A DNA stretch of 20,883 nt, from assembly GCA_947259685.1 (NCBI GenBank), contig CAMYNC010000062.1, positions 1 to 20,883 on the forward strand. Reading direction: 5' to 3'. Below, piece by piece: positions 6,515 through 13,049 of the stretch (positions are counted from its first letter, which is position 1; the number at the start of each line of letters is the position of its first letter). The translations under genes were made by a program, and so were the position numbers. Below the pieces are notes generated by a model that had not been told where the DNA came from, made no database searches, and was given only the letters and a program-made list of their open reading frames with translations. The stretch is from an uncultured Desulfuromonadales bacterium (GTDB lineage: Bacteria; Desulfobacterota; Desulfuromonadia; Desulfuromonadales; Geopsychrobacteraceae).

Positions 6515-8109
6515 GTGGTAACCTGAGTTTCCGTTTCGGGGAGGTGTTTCTTCAGCTTTTTCAGCAACGCGGTGTGTGAGATACCGAGCAGTTTTGCCGC
6601 CTGCCGCTTGCTGCTGGATATACTGAGGGCGTGATCGATGATCTGTCGCTCCAAACGTTGGACCTGCATGGCCAGCGGTTCACTGGTAGCGGGGAGGGGG
6701 GCTCTGGGGGCAGCCCCATGCTGTTGACCAATTTCATAACTGAACAGAATGCTGTCCGCATCAATCAGTTCATCGCCGCCAAGGATGGCTGAACGCTCTA
6801 TCACATTGCGAAATTCGCGGACATTGCCGGGCCAGCGGTGGCTGTAAAGCTTCTGAAGTGCGGCATCGCTCAGGGTCTGCGGAATTTTTCCGAGTCGGGC
6901 ATTGACCTGAAATAAGAAATGCTCGATCAACAGCGGAATATCTTCAAGTCGTTCGCGTAGCGGTGGAATGTGGATCGGGAAGACGTTGATCCTGTAGTAA
7001 AGATCTTCGCGGAACGTCCCCTGTTCCACCAGCTGTTCCAAATTTTTATTGGTCGCGGTGATGATCCGGACATCGACGGCGATCTCCTGGCTGCCACCGA
7101 TCCGGCGGATTTTCCCTTCTTGAATCACCCGCAGCATTTTCGCCTGCAGCGGGTAGGGCATCTCGGTAATTTCATCGAGGAAAATGGTGCCATTCTGCGC
7201 GGTTTCGAACAGCCCCGGGTTGCCTTCCTTTTTCGCCCCGGAGAACGCTCCGCCGACATATCCGAACAGTTCGCTTTCCAGCAGTGTTTCCGGCAGTGCG
7301 GCGCAGTTGATAGGCACGAAGGGGCCGCTCCGACCGCTCTCGGCGTGGATGGCGTTGGCAAACAACTCCTTGCCGGTACCGCTTTCGCCACGGATTGAAA
7401 CGATACCGTCGGTGGCGGCAATCTTCTCGGCAAATGCGATGGCATCGTGGATCGCTGGGCTACAGCCGATCATATCGCTGAAATGGAGTTGCGGGGTTTC
7501 TGCGACTGCGCTGGCGAGCTCCCGAATTACCTTCATGTCCTGCATCACTTCCAGGGCACCGACAATTCGATCCTTAGAATCGCGGATAATTTTACTGCTG
7601 GCCAGATACTGATAGCGCTCTTTGCCGCGGATCAGGTTGCGTTTACTGTTGGTGTAGGTTTGTCCTTGCAGGCAACTCAGCAGGTTGTTGTCGGTCAATT
7701 GAAGCTCTTGCAGATGCTTGCCGATGATCCCGGGGTGTTGAATGTTGAGCATCTGCCGGGCGACCCGGTTGATGACCCTGAGTTCTCCTTCCTCATCGAT
7801 AGCAAGGATTCCATCGCTGATGCTGTCGAGCACCACCTGGAAGCGTCGTTCGCGCCTCTCTTGCGGCATGGTGCGGATAAGCCGGGCGCTAATGGTATTC
7901 GGCAGCTCCTGCAGAGATGCGATGACTTTGTCCTGGTCAGGAGTCCACTGGCTGGCTTCCAGATCAAGAAAAACAAAGGTGTCATCGCTGCTCTTTTCAA
8001 CTTCCATGGAGATGATATTCAGGTCGAATTGTGCCAGCACCGAGGTGATTTCTGCCATGGCCCCGACCCGGTCGACCACCAGCAGTTTCATTTTGTTGTT
8101 CGGCAGCAT
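6505..8109 (-). CDS. TyrR-like regulator: ACT-PAS-AAA+-HTH sigma-54-type activator
   Basis: 534 residues with TyrR architecture: ACT domain (~7-78) for ligand sensing, PAS domain (~88-195), AAA+ domain (~212-440) with Walker A GESGTGKE (241-248) and Walker B TIFLDE, and a Fis/TyrR-type helix-turn-helix near the C-terminus (KRQAAKLLGISHTALLKKLKKH). E. coli TyrR lacks the sigma-54 contact loop. This protein has GAFSGA (287-292), a Thr-to-Ser variant of GAFTGA, so it probably works with sigma-54. That fits the RpoN promoters beside it. Ribosome site AGGAGG precedes ATG 8109. It lies 39 bp after the crotonase gene and immediately upstream of the operon it probably controls. TyrR-type ACT domains usually bind aromatic amino acids, but the ligand here is not known. 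Confidence 0.88.
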   Translation of the reverse strand: MLPNNKMKLLVVDRVGAMAEITSVLAQFDLNIISMEVEKSSDDTFVFLDLEASQWTPDQDKVIASLQELPNTISARLIRTMPQERRERRFQVVLDSISDGILAIDEEGELRVINRVARQMLNIQHPGIIGKHLQELQLTDNNLLSCLQGQTYTNSKRNLIRGKERYQYLASSKIIRDSKDRIVGALEVMQDMKVIRELASAVAETPQLHFSDMIGCSPAIHDAIAFAEKIAATDGIVSIRGESGTGKELFANAIHAESGRSGPFVPINCAALPETLLESELFGYVGGAFSGAKKEGNPGLFETAQNGTIFLDEITEMPYPLQAKMLRVIQEGKIRRIGGSQEIAVDVRIITATNKNLEQLVEQGTFREDLYYRINVFPIHIPPLRERLEDIPLLIEHFLFQVNARLGKIPQTLSDAALQKLYSHRWPGNVREFRNVIERSAILGGDELIDADSILFSYEIGQQHGAAPRAPLPATSEPLAMQVQRLERQIIDHALSISSSKRQAAKLLGISHTALLKKLKKHLPETETQVTTGN

Positions 8110-8148
8110 GCAATGCCTCCTGCAAAAACTTTAACAGAGACTGCCGAA

Positions 8149-8961
8149 TTAACGACCGTTAAATTCTCCCGGACGTTTTTCCAGAAAGGCGTTGATCGCT
8201 TCCAGGTGATCCTCACTGTGGTGAAGCATCCCCTGGAAGCTGGCACATTGGGCAAGAAAATCGGGTAGCTCCTGGCGTTGCCCGAGTTTGAGAAGCCGCT
8301 TGCTTTTGCGCAACGCCAGGGGTGGTTTGGCGGCGATCTGCCGGGCCAGTTCTTTGGCGCGGGGGAGCAGCTGCTCTGCGTCTACCAGTTCCAAGAGCAG
8401 CCCTAGCTCAAGTGCTTCTTCGGCTTTCACCAGTCGCCCGGTGAAAATAAGTTCAGCCGCCCGCTGATAGCCGATCAACCGCTGCAGAAACCAGGCGCCG
8501 CCGTCCCCGGGTATGATCCCGAGGTTGACAAAGGTTTCGCCGAGCAGGGTCTGACCACAGCCGATGCGCAGATCGCACATGCAGGCCAGGTCCATTCCGG
8601 CACCGATCGCCGGACCGTTGATGGCGGCGATCAGGGGGATTTCGGTCTGCTCCATCGCCAGGGGAAGTCGCTGAATGCCGCGGCGGTACTGGTCCTGGAT
8701 CTGCTGCACCGAGCCGGCAAAAATTCCCTGCTTGTCGCGCATCTCTTTGATATTGCCACCAGCGGAGAACGCTTTGCCGGCCCCGGTTATAATCAGCACC
8801 GAGACTTCAGATGTGCGGTTACACCAGTCGAGGGTTTGCAGAATGTCTTCGACCAGCGCGGTACCGGTCAGGGCGTTGCGGACATCATCCCGTTGCAGGG
8901 TCAGTTGGGCGACCCGATTGTCGAGGCTGAGGCTGGCGTCGGTGAGCTGGGGACAGGGCAT
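8149..8961 (-). CDS. Crotonase-fold (enoyl-CoA hydratase/isomerase family) protein with atypical active site
   Basis: 270 residues, a full-length crotonase. The oxyanion-hole segments are present (AFSAGGN at 65-70; GPAIGAGMD at 116-124). The two glutamates of classical enoyl-CoA hydratase (E144 and E164 of the rat enzyme) correspond here to D124 and F144, and the usual PGAGG becomes PGDGG (D153) followed by AWFL. It is therefore unlikely to be an ordinary hydratase. Isomerase, hydrolase or another acyl-CoA reaction is possible. I recall a subgroup with the PGDGGAWFL signature, so the substitutions look conserved rather than decayed. Start ATG 8961 has AGGAG 7 nt upstream. It lies 57 bp after the CoA-transferase-like gene and is preceded by its own candidate sigma-54 promoter. 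Confidence 0.85.
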   Translation of the reverse strand: MPCPQLTDASLSLDNRVAQLTLQRDDVRNALTGTALVEDILQTLDWCNRTSEVSVLIITGAGKAFSAGGNIKEMRDKQGIFAGSVQQIQDQYRRGIQRLPLAMEQTEIPLIAAINGPAIGAGMDLACMCDLRIGCGQTLLGETFVNLGIIPGDGGAWFLQRLIGYQRAAELIFTGRLVKAEEALELGLLLELVDAEQLLPRAKELARQIAAKPPLALRKSKRLLKLGQRQELPDFLAQCASFQGMLHHSEDHLEAINAFLEKRPGEFNGR

Positions 8962-9018
8962 GGTTCTCTCCTGAATTGATTCTGGATAGAAAGAATTCTC
9001 TATGAGGAATTGCGCAGG

Positions 9019-10143
9019 CTAGCAACTTTTCTGCCAACAGCATAAAGCTTCTTCCGCGGTGATTCCCACATAATCGGTACGTTTGTTGGGTGGTTCATCA
9101 TCGCAGCGGACCGGGAATCCGACCGCCACGGTATTGTTGGGATCGGTCTGTTCAAAGAGCAACCGTCGCTGTCTGGCCTGCGGATGATCGGCGACTTCCG
9201 CGGGAAGCAGTACCGGTTCGAAGCAGCAGTCGCTGTGTTGTAACAGCTCCTGCCAAAAGCGCAGCGGTTGCTCGCTGAACAGGTCCCGCAGGTCCTTTAG
9301 CAAATCGGTCTGTGGCAGAGGTTCTTGCTGGCGTGCTATCCATTCGGGATGATCGACCCGCCGGCAGAAGGCTTCCCAAAATTTCTCTTCGATCGCGCCG
9401 AGAGCGACAAAACGGTCATCTGCTGTGCGGTAGATCTGGTAGCAGGCGGCACCGCCGGTCAGCAGGTCCCGGCCGCGGGAGAAGGCTTGATCTTTACGCA
9501 GGGCAGCGGTCATGCTGATGCCTTGCCAGGAAAGCACGCTTTCGTACAGGCTGACATCCAGGAAAGCGCCCTGACCGGTTCGTTCGCGACGCAACAGGGC
9601 GGCAAGCATGGTTGTCGCGGCCTGCTTGCCGCCGGCGTAATCGGAGACGGGTGGAAAAGGGATCACCGGAGTTTCAGCGGTGCCGATCAGCTCCAGCATG
9701 CCGCTGGCGGCCATGTAGGTGAGGTCGTGCCCGGCGCGTTGCTGGTAAGGACCGGTCTGGCCAAAGCCGGAGAGGGCGCAGTGGATCAGCGAGGGGTTGA
9801 GCTGCTGCAGTTTATCCCGGCTGAAGCCGAGCCGTTCCATGACTCCCGGACGGTAGGATTCGAGCAGAATGTCTGAATTCTGAATCAGCTGTTCCAGGGT
9901 GGCTTTGCCGGCCGAGGTTTTTAGGTCAAGCTGCAGAATCGACTTGCCGGCATTGACCTGTTTGTACCAGGGGGAGATGCCATCCTGATCCTGCAGAATG
10001 AAATAGCGCATCGGGTCGCCCTGAGGCGGCTCAATTTTCAACACCTCCGCACCCAGATCCGCGAGGATCTGGGTCGCGTAGGGGCCGGGGAGGTATTGGC
10101 TGAGGTCGAGAACCCGGATGCCGTAGAGGGCGTCGGCCAGCAT
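9019..10143 (-). CDS. Family III CoA-transferase / alpha-methylacyl-CoA racemase (CaiB/BaiF family)
   Basis: 374 residues. The N-terminal LYGIRVLDLSQYLPGPYATQILADLGAEVLKIE block and YRPGVMERLG are hallmarks of the family. D168 (PVSDYAGG) is the position of the catalytic Asp. H139 in AGHDLTY is also present; the His/Asp pair is characteristic of 2-methylacyl-CoA racemases, whereas plain CoA-transferases usually lack the His. Racemisation of a 2-methyl-branched acyl-CoA is thus a real alternative to CoA transfer. The ATG overlaps the stop of the upstream DUF6125-like gene by one base (TGATG), implying coupled translation; an upstream GTG at 10173 would lie inside that gene and lacks a better ribosome site. 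The protein is cytoplasmic. Its job in this operon is inferred only from context. Confidence 0.85.
   Translation of the reverse strand: MLADALYGIRVLDLSQYLPGPYATQILADLGAEVLKIEPPQGDPMRYFILQDQDGISPWYKQVNAGKSILQLDLKTSAGKATLEQLIQNSDILLESYRPGVMERLGFSRDKLQQLNPSLIHCALSGFGQTGPYQQRAGHDLTYMAASGMLELIGTAETPVIPFPPVSDYAGGKQAATTMLAALLRRERTGQGAFLDVSLYESVLSWQGISMTAALRKDQAFSRGRDLLTGGAACYQIYRTADDRFVALGAIEEKFWEAFCRRVDHPEWIARQQEPLPQTDLLKDLRDLFSEQPLRFWQELLQHSDCCFEPVLLPAEVADHPQARQRRLLFEQTDPNNTVAVGFPVRCDDEPPNKRTDYVGITAEEALCCWQKSC
9021..9036 (-). promoter_or_regulatory. Candidate sigma-54 promoter inside the 3' end of the CoA-transferase-like gene
   Basis: Minus-strand sequence TGGCAGAAAAGTTGCT matches TGGCA-N6-TTGCW with exact GG-N10-GC spacing. 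It overlaps the last codons of the gene ending at 9019 and would start transcripts near 9010, ~50 nt before the crotonase gene. It could give the crotonase and TyrR-like genes independent expression, possibly autoregulated. Confidence 0.6.
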
Positions 10144-10694
10144 CAGTCTTCCAGGGTAAATTCCCAGGCGCACCAGAACTCATCGGGATGAGCGTCGGGC
10201 GGGCAGGCCAGGCAGTTGGTGCGGATGCGCGGATCGATGGTCCTGGCGAACTCGGTGTATTCGACGATACCGACCGTTTTGCAGGGGAAATCGGGGAGTC
10301 CTTTGCGTTTGCGTGCCGATTGTACCCGGCAGTCGGCCATCCGGAAGACCACCCGTTTGTCACTAACTTCTAGGCACTCCTGCAGGTTCAGCCGGGCGTA
10401 GAGGCGGTGCTTGAGGCATTCGATCAGCGCCGGAATACCGCCGCCCGGTTCGATGCGGAGACGGGCCATGATCCGTTTGGCCTCGATCACGGTAAACTTC
10501 TCCCAGGCGGCCCGGTCGGCGTCGATCGCTTCTTCCATACCGTGCTTTGCTTCGACCGCCTGAAACCAGAGGCCGTCATGGGCCAGCCAGTTTTTGGCAT
10601 CGTCGATGATGATTTCGATCAGTTCTTCTTTGCTCAGATCGTTGAGCAGTTGAATACCTTCGTCGGGCAAATTGCGGGCGGTGTTGTCAGACAT
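10143..10694 (-). CDS. DUF6125-like conserved protein of unknown function
   Basis: 183 residues from ATG 10694 (GGAGG 5 nt upstream). The TTG at 10706 that opens the frame is not a likely start. The N-terminal half is helical (LSKEELIEIIIDDAKNWLAHDGLWFQAVEAKHGMEEA). The C-terminal half is rich in conserved-looking Cys and charged residues: C122 in DCRVQSARKRKGL, C138 in DFPCK, EYTEFARTIDPRI, C161 and C164 in TNCLACPPD, C175 in WCAWEF. I recall this pattern from DUF6125, with a weak resemblance to the L-2-amino-thiazoline-4-carboxylic acid hydrolase fold. The cysteines could hold a metal or Fe-S cluster (inference). No signal peptide or membrane helix. It is coupled by TGATG to the CoA-transferase-like gene, so it probably acts in the same pathway. 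Confidence 0.75.
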   Translation of the reverse strand: MSDNTARNLPDEGIQLLNDLSKEELIEIIIDDAKNWLAHDGLWFQAVEAKHGMEEAIDADRAAWEKFTVIEAKRIMARLRIEPGGGIPALIECLKHRLYARLNLQECLEVSDKRVVFRMADCRVQSARKRKGLPDFPCKTVGIVEYTEFARTIDPRIRTNCLACPPDAHPDEFWCAWEFTLED

Positions 10695-10733
10695 GATTCC
10701 CTCCAAAGAGCAATATTGTTAGATTGGACATGC

Positions 10734-10805
10734 GGGCGAGACATGTCTCGCCCCTACCGTTCATTTTCCGGATTGTTGTTTGTAGGGGCGACATACATGT
10801 CGCCC
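10734..10805. repeat. Paired palindromic dispersed repeat (MITE/REP-like)
   Basis: Two ~24-bp arms in inverted orientation (10734-10757 and 10782-10805) with 24 bp between. The arms end in CGCCCCTAC and GTAGGGGCG. Each arm is itself palindromic: GGGCGAGACATGTCTCGCCC is perfect over 20 bp, and the right arm is GGGCGACAT-AC-ATGTCGCCC. This resembles the widespread 'GTAGGGGCGAC...GTCGCCC' intergenic repeat. It lies between the PaaK-like gene and the DUF6125-like gene, where the hairpins could dampen read-through. Confidence 0.7.
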
Positions 10806-10814
10806 GATCTTGCA

Positions 10815-12050
10815 TTATTCTATCGACCGCTGATCGTCGATGACCAGGCCATCATTTGGCAGTTTGCCAGACTGAACGAATGCAACCTCTCCGCGCAGCT
10901 TGCAGATCTCGCGGATCGACTCCTGAAGCTTCTCAGACAGCCCTGAATCTTCTTTCGCAGACTCACACTGCAGAACCATTTTGTCGAGATCGTCCAAGCG
11001 ACTGACGACTAAGCGAGCTTTGCCGATTTCCGGGTGGCGTTTGACGATTTCAGCGATCTGCGAGGGATGGACGAAAAGGCCGCGGATCTTGCTGGTCTGG
11101 TCGGCACGCCCCATCCAGCCTTTGATCCGTAGATTGGATCGCCCACAAGGGCTTTCGCCCGGCAGGATGGCCGACAGGTCGCCGGTAGCAAAGCGGATCA
11201 GGGGGTAATCCGGATTCAGGCTGGTGACCACCAGTTCGCCGACTTCTCCTTCCGGAACCGGATCGCCGGTGCCAGGACGAACGATCTCGAGGATGATCCG
11301 TTCATCGACGATCATCCCCTCGCGAGCTGAAGATTCATAGGCGATCAGGCCGATATCGGCGGTGGCATAACACTGCAAACAGTCGATACCGCGCTCCCTC
11401 CATTTGTCACGTAAGGTTGGCGGCAGATACTCGCCACTGACCAGAGCCTTCTGTAAACTAGACAGGTCAGCGCCCAATTCATCGCCTTTGTCGAGGATGA
11501 TTTTCAAGAAGGAGGGAGTTCCGACATAACCGGCTGGTTTTAGGTCGGCAATCACTGAGACCTGTTGTTCGGTTTGGCCAGTACCCGCCGGGATAACGGT
11601 GCAGCCCAGAGCGTGTGCGCCCGATTCGACCATCGCTCCAGCCGGAGTAAAGTGGTAGGAAAAGCAGTTGTGCAGCAGGTCGCCACGCCGAAAACCAGCA
11701 GCAAACAGGGTGCGCCCGAAATTCCAGAAATCGCGTCGCGCGCTGCCTGGCTCATAAATCGGTCCCGGTGAGACGAAGATATGTGTCAGTTCAGGCGTAC
11801 GAAGTCCGGTCAAGCCACCGAAGGGGAGCGCCTGACGTTGTTTTGCGTTCAGCTCGCTCTTGCGGGTCAGCGGTAGTTTCGCCAGCTCTGCGCGGCTGTT
11901 GACCGGTTGCCCAAGGTCACCTAAGGCCTCAGCATAGGCGGGGGCATTTTTTATTGCGTTGTCTATCTGCGCGGCCAGGGCATGCATTTGTTCAATTTCG
12001 CGCTCTTTCCGGCAGCGAGTTTCCAAACTATCAAAATGCTCGTCGGTCAT
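10815..12050 (-). CDS. PaaK-like AMP-binding protein with degenerate catalytic motifs
   Basis: 411 residues with overall similarity to phenylacetate-CoA ligase (PaaK), slightly shorter than the usual ~430. Conserved parts include YPLIRFATGDLS (282-293) and GWMGRADQTSKIRGLFVHPSQI (311-332), which match the ATP/AMP-contact and hinge motifs. The phosphate-binding loop, normally SSGTTGKPT, is here VSPGPIYEPGS (93-103). The region that normally carries the C-terminal adenylation lysine (SEGKAVRV-type) reads GKLPNDGLVIDDQRS and seems to lack it. Either this is a distinct subfamily with other chemistry (thioesterification, carrier or regulatory role) or an inactive paralogue. It has no frameshift or stop, and its place in the operon suggests it is functional. 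It follows livF by 46 bp and precedes a repeat and the DUF6125-like gene. Confidence 0.75.
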   Translation of the reverse strand: MTDEHFDSLETRCRKEREIEQMHALAAQIDNAIKNAPAYAEALGDLGQPVNSRAELAKLPLTRKSELNAKQRQALPFGGLTGLRTPELTHIFVSPGPIYEPGSARRDFWNFGRTLFAAGFRRGDLLHNCFSYHFTPAGAMVESGAHALGCTVIPAGTGQTEQQVSVIADLKPAGYVGTPSFLKIILDKGDELGADLSSLQKALVSGEYLPPTLRDKWRERGIDCLQCYATADIGLIAYESSAREGMIVDERIILEIVRPGTGDPVPEGEVGELVVTSLNPDYPLIRFATGDLSAILPGESPCGRSNLRIKGWMGRADQTSKIRGLFVHPSQIAEIVKRHPEIGKARLVVSRLDDLDKMVLQCESAKEDSGLSEKLQESIREICKLRGEVAFVQSGKLPNDGLVIDDQRSIE

Positions 12051-12096
12051 ATTCTTCCCCTCAAACCAATTGATGCTAAAATGCCGATGGGTCTGA

Positions 12097-12918
12097 TTAC
12101 ATCCAGCGCTTACGCCGTTTGTACGATTTTAAATTTTTAAATGACTTGCGTTCCTTGTCGCCACCAGCCAGATAAAATTCCTTCATATCTTCGTTGTTAA
12201 GCAGGTCTTCTCCCGTGCCGTCGAGGACGATTTTCCCTGATTCCATGACATAACCGTAGCTGGCGCTGTGCAAGGCCATGTTGGCATTTTGTTCGACCAA
12301 CAGCATGGTGATTCCCTGTTCCCGGTTGACGGTACGGATAATTTCGAACACCTCCTTGACCAGCAGCGGTGAGAGCCCCATCGAGGGTTCGTCGAGCAGG
12401 ATCATTTCCGGGCGGGCCATGATCGCCCGGCCGATCGCCAGCATCTGCTGCTCGCCACCGGAAAGGTAACCGGCCAGACCGGTCCGCTCTTTCAGGCGGG
12501 GGAAGTAGTGAAAGACCTTCTCGATGTCGTCTTTGACACCCTTGTCCTTGCGGGTATAGGCACCTAACCTCAGGTTTTCGATGGTGGTCATGTCCTCAAT
12601 GATTCGCCGCCCTTCCATGACCTGGAAGATTCCTTTACGGACGATCTCATCCGGCGAACGATTGGCGATACTTTCACCCATGAACTCGATCGCTCCGCGG
12701 GTGACTTTGCCGTCCTCGGTTTTCAACAGCCCGGAGATTGCTTTGAGGGTAGTCGATTTGCCGGCGCCGTTGGGCCCGAGCAGGGTGACGATCTCCCCTT
12801 TGGGGACATCGAGACTGATCCCGCGCAGCACCAAAATGACCTCGTCGTAGACCACTTCGATATTGTTGACCGACAGAATGATCTCTTTTTCTTCAGTTTT
12901 CGCTGCGGCTTCTGCCAT
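12097..12918 (-). CDS. livF: Branched-chain amino acid-type ABC transporter ATP-binding protein LivF
   Basis: 273 residues. Walker A GPNGAGKS (48-55), signature LSGGEQQ (152-158), Walker B ILLDEPS (173-179) and the LLVEQNANMAL H-loop region identify a LivF-type ATPase. The C-terminus carries a basic tail (ERKSFKNLKSYKRRKRWM) that I associate with Liv clusters carrying an acyl-CoA synthetase in anaerobic acid-degrading bacteria. It energises uptake with LivG at the inner face of the membrane. Start ATG 12918 has GGAG 7 nt upstream. It is separated from livK by a repeat-rich gap with a strong hairpin, which probably lowers its expression relative to the binding protein. Confidence 0.92.
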   Translation of the reverse strand: MAEAAAKTEEKEIILSVNNIEVVYDEVILVLRGISLDVPKGEIVTLLGPNGAGKSTTLKAISGLLKTEDGKVTRGAIEFMGESIANRSPDEIVRKGIFQVMEGRRIIEDMTTIENLRLGAYTRKDKGVKDDIEKVFHYFPRLKERTGLAGYLSGGEQQMLAIGRAIMARPEMILLDEPSMGLSPLLVKEVFEIIRTVNREQGITMLLVEQNANMALHSASYGYVMESGKIVLDGTGEDLLNNEDMKEFYLAGGDKERKSFKNLKSYKRRKRWM

Positions 12919-12941
12919 GGGGACACTCCGTGAAGGCTATG

Positions 12942-12976
12942 GTTCGATGTTCGAGGTTCAAGGTTCGAGGTTCGGA
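12942..12976. repeat. Tandem heptamer repeat, five GTTCGAG-like units
   Basis: Consecutive 7-bp units GTTCGAT, GTTCGAG, GTTCAAG, GTTCGAG, GTTCGGA. Inverted CGAAC words follow at ~12985-13011, so the whole 12942-13011 stretch can fold on itself. Related GTTCGAGGTTC strings are common dispersed intergenic repeats. It lies just upstream of the livF ribosome site. Confidence 0.7.
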
Positions 12977-13011
12977 TTTTAACGTCGAACCCCGCACATC
13001 GAACTTCGAAC

Positions 13012-13039
13012 GCTGCGGGGGCGCGAACGCCCCCGCAGC
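13012..13039 (-). terminator. Strong intra-operon hairpin after livK (attenuator or transcript stabiliser)
   Basis: Perfect 12-bp GC-rich stem (GCTGCGGGGGCG with its inverse) and a 4-nt loop, read as TTCG on the minus strand. It starts 10 bp after the livK stop. No T-run follows, so it is not a classical intrinsic terminator. A partial block or 3'-end protection of livK mRNA is typical for binding-protein genes in importer operons. Confidence 0.6.
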
Positions 13040-13049
13040 AGGGTTGCTC

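Noticed and set aside
12942..13011. Possible CRISPR-like or iteron array
   Set aside because: Units are only 7 bp with no spacers, and no replication or cas genes are nearby; a simple tandem/dispersed intergenic repeat.
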